Part shown: positions 26,892 through 36,338 of the stretch, in pieces
Layout: each line of letters opens with the position of its first letter
How positions within the stretch are numbered: the first letter of the stretch is position 1
NCBI GenBank assembly: GCA_947170495.1
Contig: CAMVUB010000004.1
Span: 1-64,000, forward strand
DNA from: an uncultured Prevotellaceae bacterium
Lineage (GTDB): Bacteria > Bacteroidota > Bacteroidia > Bacteroidales > Bacteroidaceae
Direction: 5' to 3'
DNA: 64,000 nt
Translations under genes and position numbers: made by a program
The notes under the pieces: generated by a model
What the model saw: the letters and a program-made list of their open reading frames with translations, nothing else
Database searches by the model: none
Told to the model about the DNA's origin: nothing

Positions 26892-27035
26892 AGTTGTAAT
26901 GTTTTAACGATGCAAAGGAAAGCATTTTATTTCATTCTGCCATCATTTTGACGTAAAATTATATCATCCCAATTATTTTTATTTACTTTTTACTACCAAA
27001 TGAGCCTTTCCCCGTACTCTTCCATCTTCCATCGT

Positions 27036-27128
27036 TCACTCCCAACCCTCATCAACATTGTTTTCCATATAGCGGCCCATGCCGTTGTCGTCCATGTCAT
27101 CCTCTGATGCAGGATCGAAGTGGCGCAT
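27036..27128 (-). CDS. 30-aa acidic small ORF, possible gene remnant
   Basis: MRHFDPASEDDMDDNGMGRYMENNVDEGWE*; read from reverse strand, below ORF-track cutoff. Confidence 0.35.
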   Translation of the reverse strand: MRHFDPASEDDMDDNGMGRYMENNVDEGWE

Positions 27129-27191
27129 GCCAATATGATGAATCCTGGCTTCATTGTTCAAGAAAAGAAACAATCCCCACAATTTTTTTCA

Positions 27192-27233
27192 CATCAGCCA
27201 TCACACATCATACATCAGCCATCACACATCTTC
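27192..27233. repeat. heptamer micro-repeat CATCANN x6
   Basis: CATCAGC|CATCACA|CATCATA|CATCAGC|CATCACA|CATCTTC. Confidence 0.93.
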
Positions 27234-27345
27234 CTCTCACTCCGTAGAACTTCAGGAGTTCCCCAACCTTCTTGTCGACGCCCAGCTCTTTCCGCAGTTC
27301 GGCCTTGTAGTCGCCGCAGACGCTCACAGCCATCATAAAAAACAT
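27208..27345 (-). CDS. 45-aa small ORF/gene remnant
   Basis: MFFMMAVSVCGDYKAELRKELGVDKKVGELLKFYGVRGRCVMADV*; stop lies in the heptamer repeat. Confidence 0.35.
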   Translation of the reverse strand: MFFMMAVSVCGDYKAELRKELGVDKKVGELLKFYGVRGRCVMADV

Positions 27346-27435
27346 CAGAAAATATCGTTTTATACCTTTGGTTAATTGTCTTTTGTTTTATTCCCTATCT
27401 CATTAACGATTGACATATTTGGGTTATACAAAATG

Positions 27436-28203
27436 TCATATAATTGTAGGTTGAAGTCGAAAAGCATTCTCATCTACCTGCATTTGGTAGAGTTTTATTT
27501 GTGGATTTAGCTCCCTGCGAACAGATTCGACTAACATTTCTTTCTCAGTTGAATCTGTATTTATACCAAAATATATAGACTCAAAACATTCTCCTTTCAA
27601 AGGCATGTAATGATGTATCTCGCGCCAATCCCATGACTCTTTTGGTATTTTTGTTTGTTCTGGAGTAAGAGCTGCATACATTTGAGATGGTCTTGGTATC
27701 ACCAATCTGACCTCCTGCTCATATTCCCAATCCTTGGCTTTTGTTTGCCATTGATAAGTGAATAAATCTTGTGTGGAACTATATTTATTGGGACGTTCTA
27801 TTATATCCTTGTATTGAATATCTATAACAAGAGGTTTCATATATAACATACCAAACATAGGAGGAACAGACTGCATTACTTTGTCCAAATCAAGACCTAT
27901 ACAAACACCTTTATGATTATAGCAATAATGACTCCACATGAGTATAGAATCATTTACTCTCGATAAACTACAAAGCCACGTTTCGTTGCGAACGTTGAGA
28001 GCGTCATTTTCCTCTTTCTCTTGCCACCATTCTTCAGGAATCCATCCCCGTGTACACTTTGGCACATTCGAATAGTCAAGTAATTTAGGATGACAATCGA
28101 AAGGGTCATTAAGTTGTGACGCATTAGTAAATTGGAGGTTACTATTTCCAATCATGCGTCTTGCGCCTTTTATGTCTAAATATTTATAGAGTATTCGAGA
28201 CAT
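27436..28203 (-). CDS. DUF2971-like protein adjacent to type I R-M
   Basis: YKYLDIKGARRMIGNSNLQFTNASQLNDPFDCHPKLLDY..SILMWSHYCYNHKGVCIGLDL. Confidence 0.8.
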   Translation of the reverse strand: MSRILYKYLDIKGARRMIGNSNLQFTNASQLNDPFDCHPKLLDYSNVPKCTRGWIPEEWWQEKEENDALNVRNETWLCSLSRVNDSILMWSHYCYNHKGVCIGLDLDKVMQSVPPMFGMLYMKPLVIDIQYKDIIERPNKYSSTQDLFTYQWQTKAKDWEYEQEVRLVIPRPSQMYAALTPEQTKIPKESWDWREIHHYMPLKGECFESIYFGINTDSTEKEMLVESVRRELNPQIKLYQMQVDENAFRLQPTII

Positions 28204-29691
28204 TTATTTCAGTTTATCTATCTCGCCAAGGAGTTGCTCCAGCTTAGCCACGATGCGGTGCTGCTCGGCGAGAGGGGGAAGGGGAATAAGATAATTTCTA
28301 AGCTTTGTAAGACTTGTTCTTACTCTTGTTATTCCTTGCACATTGCCATATACTTGGCTTTTGAAAATCGACGAATTAATAGAATAATAAAGATACTTCT
28401 TGAATAGATAGTTTGAAAAATCAAACCGTACGGCGTCCGAAGACAACACATATTTATTATCATCAGAAGGACAAATTATAGCCCTTCCTGCAGGCATCAT
28501 TTTGGCAATAATAATATCACCAGCAAACGCTTCGCTTCTTTGGATGGTCTCAAGATGTTTATAGGTTGTATATTTTGTATTAGCATCTTTCCATCCTAAT
28601 TCTCCAATATTGCTAAGTTGTATTATTCTAACCTCTTTAGATGTCGTGTAATGATCCTTTTTCAGATTACTGCCAAAAGGGCCATCAGCTGAATCCAAAG
28701 AAATATCCCCCAATCTCACCCACTCCCAACTATCTGGTATCTCGAAGGGGATTTCGTCTTCGTTGATGGGTGTTTCGATGAGGTCTTTCTTTTTGAGTTT
28801 GCCGGCTTTTAAGAGTTGGGCTTTCTCTTTGCGGATTTTTTCGAGGAGGACGCTGGCGGGTTCGTCGTTGGGGGCTTGCGCCACCAAGCGACCTGAGATG
28901 GCTTCTTGCAGGATGCTCTTCTTTAGTCGTTCAGGCAGTTCTGTATTCAGCTTGTCGAGGGCTTCCTGCGCCTTCCCGTACTCCTCCACTTTCGGTAGCA
29001 GTTCCTTATACTTTGAAAGAATCCTCTTTTGTTCCTCTTGGGGAGGGATTGGTATTATCAAATTACTTAATGATTGGCCATTAACGTTTGGTTGTCCCGT
29101 TCCTGAAGATGCATCAATAAGTTGTTTCCAATAACAAGGAGTCATCATAAACAGCTTAAGAAACTCTTCATTTATTTCTTCAAGTGGAATCACTCTTATT
29201 AAATAAGAGGCAAAAACTGCTACATCTTCCAATTGCCTTACGATATAAGTTTTGCCTATAGTTCCACCTGTTCGAGCAATTAAGATATCTCTGTTTTTAA
29301 GTTGATATGTCTTTAAATCTTTGTCTTTAGTTGTACAATACGGCACCGATTTCCAATCGACTGTATCATCTTGAATATCTGTAATTCTTAGCAATCTTGC
29401 ATTCCCTGTTGGAGCTGCTGATGCAGTAAAGCCATAATGTATAGCAGAGGATAAAGACGATAGCCTCACCCACTCCCAACTCTCAGGAATCTCGAACGGC
29501 TTTTCGTCCTCAGAGATGGGTTTTACTTCGAGGTCTTTCTTCTTGAGCTTTCCCTCTTTCACCAGTCTTTCCTTCTCCTTCCGTATGCGTTGGAGCAGCA
29601 CGGAAGCAGGCTCATCGTTTGGGTCTTGCGGCACCAAGCGCCCCTCGATGGCTTCTTGCAGTATGGCGTTCTTCAGTTGTTGTGCGTTCAT
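28204..29691 (-). CDS. hsdS: type I restriction-modification specificity subunit (two TRDs)
   Basis: Duplicated LKKxILQEAIxGRLVxQxPNDEPASVLLxxIRKEK..PFEIPxSWEWVRL. Confidence 0.93.
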   Translation of the reverse strand: MNAQQLKNAILQEAIEGRLVPQDPNDEPASVLLQRIRKEKERLVKEGKLKKKDLEVKPISEDEKPFEIPESWEWVRLSSLSSAIHYGFTASAAPTGNARLLRITDIQDDTVDWKSVPYCTTKDKDLKTYQLKNRDILIARTGGTIGKTYIVRQLEDVAVFASYLIRVIPLEEINEEFLKLFMMTPCYWKQLIDASSGTGQPNVNGQSLSNLIIPIPPQEEQKRILSKYKELLPKVEEYGKAQEALDKLNTELPERLKKSILQEAISGRLVAQAPNDEPASVLLEKIRKEKAQLLKAGKLKKKDLIETPINEDEIPFEIPDSWEWVRLGDISLDSADGPFGSNLKKDHYTTSKEVRIIQLSNIGELGWKDANTKYTTYKHLETIQRSEAFAGDIIIAKMMPAGRAIICPSDDNKYVLSSDAVRFDFSNYLFKKYLYYSINSSIFKSQVYGNVQGITRVRTSLTKLRNYLIPLPPLAEQHRIVAKLEQLLGEIDKLK

Positions 29692-29693
29692 GC

Positions 29694-30692
29694 TTAGTCC
29701 TCCTGTTCTGGATTGATTTTAAAATCTAACAATCCCTTTACAGCCTTATCGAAGTCACTCTCAAGCATACGCATCTCGCGCTCGCGATAGATTTCAAACT
29801 CACGCTCAGCTTTCTCGATGGCTTCTTGATGCGACACAGTACCACTACCTTCGAGGATGTTTTTACGCAAGCGCAATATCTGGTCGTCGAGTGCTGCTAT
29901 CCAATCGGCCATCGTCATAGGATTCTGCTCTAAAGCTTGGAACTCAGCATAATCCAAGAATTGCGAGGTCAATAGGTTCAATCGTTGTAACTCCAACTCC
30001 GTCAGGTAGTTCTTGGCTATCTTTACATCGTCGCGAGTAACATAGTTGCCCTTAAAGTTGGTCATACCAACAAAGGGCTTCTCGTTGTCCACACGCTCAT
30101 ATATCAACTCTGCAGCAGTATGCTCATGGACAGCATAGTGCATCTTGTTCTGTACGGTAGCAAAGAACAACTTCGTCATTGGCGAACGCGGGTCATAGTC
30201 CGTTGAAGTGGCATAGATATCCGTCACCTGCTGATAGAAATTACGTTCACTGCTTCGGATATCGCGAATGCGTTGCAGCAATTCCTTGAAGTAGCGATTG
30301 CCGCCTTGCTTCAATCGTTCATCGTCCATCGTGAAGCCCTTCTGTATATACTCATGCAATAAGCGAGTGGCCCAACGGCGGAAACGTACTGCTATAGGCG
30401 ATTGAACACGATATCCTAAGGCAATAATCACGTCAAGGTTATAGTGTAATATCTGATAGTTTTTCCCGTCTGCAGCAGTTGTTCGGAATTTCCGAACAAC
30501 TGAATCCTGATCCAGTTCTTTATCTGCAAAAATGTTTGTTAGATGCTCACTGATGTTTGATTTGCTCGACTGGTAAATCTCTACCAGTTGTGCCTGCGTC
30601 AGCCACACATCCTCATCAGCAAACAGAGTGTTTACACTCAGTTTTCCCTCTTCATCCTTATAGAGAATCAGTTTATTTTCTTTGTCTGCCAT
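29694..30692 (-). CDS. RhuM-family (virulence RhuM) protein
   Basis: DEEGKLSVNTLFADEDVWLTQAQLVEIYQSSKSNISEHLTNIFADKELD..YNLDVIIALGYRVQSPIAVRFRRWATRLLHEYIQKGF. Confidence 0.92.
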   Translation of the reverse strand: MADKENKLILYKDEEGKLSVNTLFADEDVWLTQAQLVEIYQSSKSNISEHLTNIFADKELDQDSVVRKFRTTAADGKNYQILHYNLDVIIALGYRVQSPIAVRFRRWATRLLHEYIQKGFTMDDERLKQGGNRYFKELLQRIRDIRSSERNFYQQVTDIYATSTDYDPRSPMTKLFFATVQNKMHYAVHEHTAAELIYERVDNEKPFVGMTNFKGNYVTRDDVKIAKNYLTELELQRLNLLTSQFLDYAEFQALEQNPMTMADWIAALDDQILRLRKNILEGSGTVSHQEAIEKAEREFEIYREREMRMLESDFDKAVKGLLDFKINPEQED

Positions 30693-30697
30693 ACGTC

Positions 30698-32212
30698 TTA
30701 ATCAATTGTTATGCCCAACATTTTCTGTATCTCACTGAGCGTCTGGTCGATCTTGGCATCGAGGGCTGCGCGTTGGGCGTGGTACTGTTGCAGGAGTTCT
30801 TCGGGGCGCAACACTTCTTCCTCCTCCTTGGGGAACTTGCATTGGTCGAAGTTGTAGCCAAGGTCGATGAGTTGCTGTGCTGTGAAGCAGCGGGCTTTCT
30901 CGTCGCCCGTCTCAGCATCGATAATCTCCGTGCGCTGGTGCCACCAGTCGCGGATGGGCTGTGCGTGCTCGCTGAGCATGGGCTTGGTCTTGGAGAAGTG
31001 CTTGTAGCCCTCGGGCATGTCGAGGCGGTAGAACCAGGTGTTCTTTGTCGCGAAGCCTTCCTGTGCCCCTTCTGCACGCTCGTTGTTGAAGAAGAGGATG
31101 TTGGTGGCGATGCTGGTGTAGGGCGAGAAGATACTGCCTGGCAGACGGATGATGGTGTGGAGGTTGAACTGGCGCAGCAGGCGCTCCTTGATGGCCAGCT
31201 TGGCGTTGTCGGTGCCGAAGAGAAAGCCGTCGGGGAGGATGACAGCGGCGCGCCCGTGCTTAGCCAGACGATAGGTGATGACCACCATGAAGAGGTCGGC
31301 CGTCTCGCTGGAGGCGAGGTCGCTGGGGAAGTGGCGCTTGATGTCGTTCTTCTCGTTGCCGCCATAAGGGGGATTCATCAGGATGACATCGAAGCAGTCG
31401 TCGTCGGTGTAGTTGAGCACGTCCTTGGTGAACGAGTTGTCATGATAGACGTGTGGCGAGTCGATGTCGTGGAGGAGCATGTTGGTGACGCAGAGCATAT
31501 AGGGGAATTGTTTCTTCTCGATGCCGTAGATGCTCTGTGCGTAGGCCTCGCGGTCTTCGGCGGTTGTAACCTTCTTGTCGAGGGCCTTCAGCCACGATGT
31601 GAGGAAGCCGCCCGTGCCGCAGGCGAAGTCGGCCACACGCTCGCCAATCTGCGGCTGGATGATCTCAGCCATGAAATCGGTGAGGGCACGAGGGGTGTAG
31701 AACTCACCTGCCGTGCCTGCGGACTGCATCTCTTTGAGGATGCTCTCGTAGATCTCGCCGAAGGCGTGGCTCTCCTCGTAGCTACCGAGGTCGAGGCCGT
31801 CGATGACGTTGATGACTTGGCGCAGTAGAACACCATCTTTCATATATTGGTTGGCGTCCTGGAACGTGGATCGCACGATGGCGCTGCGCATGGGTGTCGA
31901 AGGTGTCACCTCCAGCGTCTTCAGGGTTGGGAAGAGAGTGTCGTTGACGAAGTGAAGCAGCTTGTCGGCTGTCAGCGCCTCGCCGGTGCCGTCGTCCTTG
32001 GCCCAGTTGCGCCAGCGGCAGTGCTCAGGGATGAAGGACTGGTAGTTGTCCTCGTTGAACTCCCAGTCGTTCTCTTTCTCGTCATATACTTTCAGGAAAA
32101 GCATCCACGCAATCTGCTCGATGCGCTGGGCATCGCCGTTGATGCCGGCATCATTGCGCATGATGTTTCGGATATTCTTAACGAAATTGGTTAATGCCAT
32201 GATATTGGACAA
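30698..32212 (-). CDS. hsdM: type I restriction-modification methyltransferase subunit
   Basis: EFYTPRALTDFMAEIIQPQIGERVADFACGTGGFL..VILMNPPYGG. Confidence 0.95.
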   Translation of the reverse strand: MSNIMALTNFVKNIRNIMRNDAGINGDAQRIEQIAWMLFLKVYDEKENDWEFNEDNYQSFIPEHCRWRNWAKDDGTGEALTADKLLHFVNDTLFPTLKTLEVTPSTPMRSAIVRSTFQDANQYMKDGVLLRQVINVIDGLDLGSYEESHAFGEIYESILKEMQSAGTAGEFYTPRALTDFMAEIIQPQIGERVADFACGTGGFLTSWLKALDKKVTTAEDREAYAQSIYGIEKKQFPYMLCVTNMLLHDIDSPHVYHDNSFTKDVLNYTDDDCFDVILMNPPYGGNEKNDIKRHFPSDLASSETADLFMVVITYRLAKHGRAAVILPDGFLFGTDNAKLAIKERLLRQFNLHTIIRLPGSIFSPYTSIATNILFFNNERAEGAQEGFATKNTWFYRLDMPEGYKHFSKTKPMLSEHAQPIRDWWHQRTEIIDAETGDEKARCFTAQQLIDLGYNFDQCKFPKEEEEVLRPEELLQQYHAQRAALDAKIDQTLSEIQKMLGITID

Positions 32213-32241
32213 TTGGACAATTTACAATTTGACGATTTACC
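32204..32241. repeat. 7/8-mer micro-repeat ATTGGACA/ATTTACA
   Basis: ATTGGACA|ATTGGACA|ATTTACA|ATTTGACG|ATTTACC between hsdM and hsdR. Confidence 0.8.
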
Positions 32242-34609
32242 CAGCCCTGTAGATTTCTTGCTCGAGCTCCTTCACGGCATCGAAGTATTGCTGGTTGCCG
32301 CCGAAGAGGCGTGCGATGCTGGCGGGTGAGCCCATCTGACGGAAGGGATCGAGGCTGAGCACACGGCGATTCTCCAGTTGGCTGATGCCCTCGTTCATAT
32401 ACTTGTCAAGCAGGGCTTCGAGCACCTTGCGGGCTTCGGGGCCGTATTTGTGGAAGATGTCGCGCTTCTTCACGTTCTCGGCACGCTCACGGCGGGTAAG
32501 CGGTTTCTGACCGTAGGCGATATGGCAGATGAAGTCGAAGTCATCGACATCGGCCATCTGTTGGTCTTCCTTCAACGCCTGCAGGTCAATGCCACTCTCG
32601 CGCAGCAGTTCTGTAATCTCAGCCTTTCGCTCAGCGCGATTCCAATGGAGGATGAAGTCGCTGAGGCTGGCATAGGAGTCGCGGATATTCTTCTTGGTAT
32701 AGTCCGTGATGCTCTCGGTGCGCAGCAGCTTGCCGTCGGCATCATAGACGGATACGACCTTGCTGATGACCTCTACCGTGCAGCCGTCCTTATCTACAAT
32801 GGGTTTGGGACGTAGGTCATAGCCCGCAGGCGCTTCCTTGACCGTAGGCAGGCCACCTTCGCCCTCTGCGGTGTCATAAGAGGTGTCGGTTTTGGGGATG
32901 TAACCCTCATGCACTTCGATGGGGCCATCCCAGTCTGGATCAGCAAACAAGCGTGTGACATTCCTGAAATCCATGATATTGAAGAACAGCTTGCCCTCCT
33001 TCTCACGAATGCGCGTGCCACGACCTACAATCTGCTTGAACTCTGTCATGGAGTTGATGTTCTGGTCGAGCACGATGAGCTTCACCATCTTGCAGTCAAC
33101 GCCTGTTGAGAGCAGTTTGCTGGTGGTGGCGATGACGGGGAACTCGGATGAGACGGAGATGAAGTAGTCCAGCTTGCCCTTGCCGTAGTCATCGGTTCCC
33201 GTGATGCGGACGACATAGTCCTTATGCTTCTTGCACATATCCGCATTCTCGTTGACAAGGGCCACTCGCATTCGCTCGGCATGATCTTCGTCGGCACAGA
33301 AGACGATGGTCTTGTTCATGCGGTTTGTCTGCTTGAGATGGTTCGTGATTTCGCGAGCCACCTCGCGGATGCGGTCTTCGATGATGATATTGTAGTCAAA
33401 GTCCGTGTTGTTGTAGATACGGTCTTCGATGATATTCCCGTAGATGTCGCGCTGGCCTTTGAGCGGACGCCAGCCATCGCCGATATTGGTCTTGATGTTG
33501 ATGACCTGATAGGGCGCAAGGAAGCCGTCGTCGATACCCTCTTTCAGGCTGTATTTGTAGATGGGTTCGTCGAAATAGCTGATATTGGACTGGTAGCGTG
33601 TTTCCTTGGGCGTGGCAGTCATACCCAGTTGAATGGCATCGCTGAAATACTCCAGAATCTCGCGCCAGTTGCTGTCGTCCTTGGCGCTGCCGCGATGGCA
33701 CTCGTCAACGATGACCAAGTCAAAGAACTCGGGCTTGAACAACTCTTCGTAGTGCTTAGCACCCTCCTGACCGATGAGCTGTTGGTAGAGGGCGAAATAG
33801 ACTTCGTGAGCCGTATCGGGGTGCTCCTTGTCCTGCTGGTAGTTGACTTTGTGAATGGTATTGGTGAGGGGCTTGAAGTCCTGCTCGATAGATTGGTCCA
33901 CGAGGATATTGCGGTCAGCCAAGTACAACACCTTCTTGATCAGCCCCGCCTTCAGCAGACGATAGACAATCTGGAAGGCGGTGTAGGTCTTTCCCGTGCC
34001 TGTGGCCATCACCAACAGCAGGCGGTCCTTGCCCTGGGCGATGGCGTTGATGGTGCGGTTGACGGCATTGCGCTGATAGTAACGCGGAGGGAAGATGTCC
34101 TGACCTGTGCAGAAGGGCTGGTTCATGACATTCAGCTCTTTGGCCGAGAGACCGGCACCATCGTTGCTCTCTGCCAGGAAACGGGCATACAGCTCATCTT
34201 TCGTGGGGAACTCGTCCATCGGGAAAGAACGCTCCTGACCCGTCAGGAAATCATACTCGTGGAAGCCGAAGCCGTTGGAGCTGAAGGCAAACGGGATGTC
34301 CATCATCGCAGCGTATTCCTTAGCCTGTTGCATACCGTGACTGACGGAATGTTTGGCATCTTTGGCTTCGACGATGGCGATGGGCGTTGCGCGATTGAAG
34401 AAAAGCATATAGTCGGCATATTTCGCTTTGCCGCGTGCCACGAGATTGCCTCGAAGGTTGATCTTGCCATCCGTCAGCTTCACCTTCGTCTCCATAGTAA
34501 TATCTTTCACCGACCATTTCTTATCCAAAATGGCGGGTGTGATATATCTCAGCTTGATATCCTCCTCGCTCAGCAGGAGGTCTTCAAAAGATGGATTCGC
34601 GTTTGCCAT
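32237..34609 (-). CDS. hsdR: type I restriction enzyme R subunit (DEAD/DEAH helicase)
   Basis: LLLVMATGTGKTYTAFQIVYRLLKAG..DLVIVDECHRGSAKD..QIVGRGTRIREKEGK. Confidence 0.95.
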   Translation of the reverse strand: MANANPSFEDLLLSEEDIKLRYITPAILDKKWSVKDITMETKVKLTDGKINLRGNLVARGKAKYADYMLFFNRATPIAIVEAKDAKHSVSHGMQQAKEYAAMMDIPFAFSSNGFGFHEYDFLTGQERSFPMDEFPTKDELYARFLAESNDGAGLSAKELNVMNQPFCTGQDIFPPRYYQRNAVNRTINAIAQGKDRLLLVMATGTGKTYTAFQIVYRLLKAGLIKKVLYLADRNILVDQSIEQDFKPLTNTIHKVNYQQDKEHPDTAHEVYFALYQQLIGQEGAKHYEELFKPEFFDLVIVDECHRGSAKDDSNWREILEYFSDAIQLGMTATPKETRYQSNISYFDEPIYKYSLKEGIDDGFLAPYQVINIKTNIGDGWRPLKGQRDIYGNIIEDRIYNNTDFDYNIIIEDRIREVAREITNHLKQTNRMNKTIVFCADEDHAERMRVALVNENADMCKKHKDYVVRITGTDDYGKGKLDYFISVSSEFPVIATTSKLLSTGVDCKMVKLIVLDQNINSMTEFKQIVGRGTRIREKEGKLFFNIMDFRNVTRLFADPDWDGPIEVHEGYIPKTDTSYDTAEGEGGLPTVKEAPAGYDLRPKPIVDKDGCTVEVISKVVSVYDADGKLLRTESITDYTKKNIRDSYASLSDFILHWNRAERKAEITELLRESGIDLQALKEDQQMADVDDFDFICHIAYGQKPLTRRERAENVKKRDIFHKYGPEARKVLEALLDKYMNEGISQLENRRVLSLDPFRQMGSPASIARLFGGNQQYFDAVKELEQEIYRAG

Positions 34610-34669
34610 ACACTTTCTATTCTCACCTTCTCAGCTCTCCATGAGCCTTTTTTCGGGTGATTTACGCCA

Positions 34670-34677
34670 CAAAGTTA
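34670..34677 (-). promoter_or_regulatory. Bacteroidetes -7 element TAACTTTG
   Basis: caaagtta on + strand about 60 bp upstream of hsdR. Confidence 0.5.
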
Positions 34678-34742
34678 CGATTAAGCGATCGAAGTGCAAA
34701 ATAAAAGCACGGAAAATCGCAGAAAGGAACGGGAAATCGCGG

Positions 34743-34776
34743 AAAAAGCCTTCCCGCTGGGTGGCGGGAAGGCTTT
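34743..34776 (-). terminator. intrinsic terminator of the efflux operon
   Basis: Minus strand: AAAGCCTTCCCGCcacccAGCGGGAAGGCTTTTT. Confidence 0.85.
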
Positions 34777-34818
34777 GAATGTAAGCGGTGTCCTGTATGT
34801 CGTATGACAGACAGGGGA

Positions 34819-36243
34819 TTATTGGGCAGGGGTGTCGGTGAGGCTGCCGCCACCGAGGGCCTGGTAGAGGTTGATGGTGGCCTGGACGGCTTCGAGGTCG
34901 TTGCCAATCTGTCCCATCTGAGCGTTCAGGAGTCCTGTCTGTGCTGTCAACACGTTGAGATAGTTGACCTGGCGCGAGACGTTGTCCTTGTAGAGGGCTT
35001 CGGTGGCCTGCACGGCATCGGTGAGGGCTGCCACTTGCTGGGTCATGAAGTTCTTCTTGGCTTCTGCGGTCTGCAGTGATGCCAGCGCGCTGTTGACTTC
35101 GTTACCCGCCGCCACGAGGCTCTGCTGGAAGGCAATCTTAGCTTCCTCCTGTTTCAACTTAGCCACCTTCTTCTGCGCACGCAGGCGTCCGTTCTGGAAG
35201 ATGGGCTGCAGGAGTTGTCCCAGCGCATTCCAGATCCACTGGCCCGGAGAGAGCTCCAAGGCACCGCCATTGTTGGTGAAGCCCAGCGTGCCGCTGATGG
35301 TGAGCGAGGGGAAGAAGTTGGCCGTAGCGCTGTTGACAGCGTAGAAGGCACTGGCCAGCTGCAGCTCAGCTTGCTTCACATCGGGGCGGTTCTGCAGCAG
35401 CGCCAAGGGAATACCTGTCTCGATGACGGCCGGAGCCTGGAAGGAGGCGAGACTGGTGCGCTCGATGTGATGAGGTGCTTCGCCAAGGATGGTGCAGAGG
35501 GCGTTCTCTGTCTGGCGGATGGCATCCTCCAAATCCAGGACGCTGGCTTCAACACTCAGGCAGTTGGCCTCTGTCTGTGACACAGCAGCCTTGTTGGAGC
35601 GACCTGCTTCCATGAGTTTCTTCGTCATCTCTACGCTCTGTCTCCAGTTCTTAGCGGTCGTTTGGCTGAGCGCCAGCTGCGCATCGAGGGAACAAAGCGT
35701 GTAGTAGAGGTTGGCGATATTGGACACGAGGTTCTGCTGTACAGCCTGACGCACCGTCTTGCTCTGCTCCAAAGCCACCTGTGCCGACTTCTTGGCGTTG
35801 CGCAGGCTGCCAAGGCTTCCGATTTGCCATGTTGCGGTGAGGGGTACGGAATAAAACCTCAGCGGCTTGTTCCAGTCCATCGATGACAGCTGTCCCTGAG
35901 GTGCCAGTGAGAGTGACGGGATGTAAGCGAGCTTGGCGACCTTCAGATAGGCCTGAGCCTCCTGAATCTGCAGATCGACCTGACGCATGTTAGCGTTCTG
36001 TGACAAACCACGCTCGATGAGGGCCTGCAGCGTCGGGTCGGTGAAGAACTCGCGCCACGCCTTGGCACCCAGGCTCTGCTCGGTGTTGCCCACCTGTGCC
36101 GAGCCATAGAGGCCGTCGGTGCGGATGTCCTCGGGGCGCTCATAGTTCTTGTAGAGGCCGCAGGAGGAGAGGAGGAAGCAGGCTAATAGAAGACCCACCC
36201 CCCAGCCCCTCCCTTGTAGGGAGGGGAGTATATACTTATGCAT
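34819..36243 (-). CDS. efflux transporter outer-membrane lipoprotein (NodT/OprM family)
   Basis: MHKYILPSLQGRGWGVGLLLACFLLSSCGLYKNYERPED; TolC-like repeats. Confidence 0.9.
   Translation of the reverse strand: MHKYILPSLQGRGWGVGLLLACFLLSSCGLYKNYERPEDIRTDGLYGSAQVGNTEQSLGAKAWREFFTDPTLQALIERGLSQNANMRQVDLQIQEAQAYLKVAKLAYIPSLSLAPQGQLSSMDWNKPLRFYSVPLTATWQIGSLGSLRNAKKSAQVALEQSKTVRQAVQQNLVSNIANLYYTLCSLDAQLALSQTTAKNWRQSVEMTKKLMEAGRSNKAAVSQTEANCLSVEASVLDLEDAIRQTENALCTILGEAPHHIERTSLASFQAPAVIETGIPLALLQNRPDVKQAELQLASAFYAVNSATANFFPSLTISGTLGFTNNGGALELSPGQWIWNALGQLLQPIFQNGRLRAQKKVAKLKQEEAKIAFQQSLVAAGNEVNSALASLQTAEAKKNFMTQQVAALTDAVQATEALYKDNVSRQVNYLNVLTAQTGLLNAQMGQIGNDLEAVQATINLYQALGGGSLTDTPAQ
36191..36229. 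repeat. family 1 palindromic element copy e, within the signal peptide of the OMF lipoprotein
   Basis: agacccaccccccagcccctcccttgtagggaggggag. Confidence 0.92.
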
Positions 36244-36301
36244 TTTGGATGTCATAATATATAATGTAGATTGATTTTGATAACTATTCTTGAGTGTATT
36301 C

Positions 36302-36336
36302 ACTCCCTCCCTACAAGGGAGGGTGAGGGGAGGGTC
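36302..36336. repeat. family 1 palindromic element copy f (inverted relative to e)
   Basis: actccctccctacaagggagggtgaggggagggtct. Confidence 0.92.
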
Positions 36337-36338
36337 TT

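Noticed and set aside
30557-31828. 423-aa ORF antisense to hsdM/rhuM
   Set aside because: Antisense shadow ORF without domain signature.
33224-34660. 478-aa ORF antisense to hsdR
   Set aside because: Mirror ORF of a confidently identified gene; no recognisable domain.
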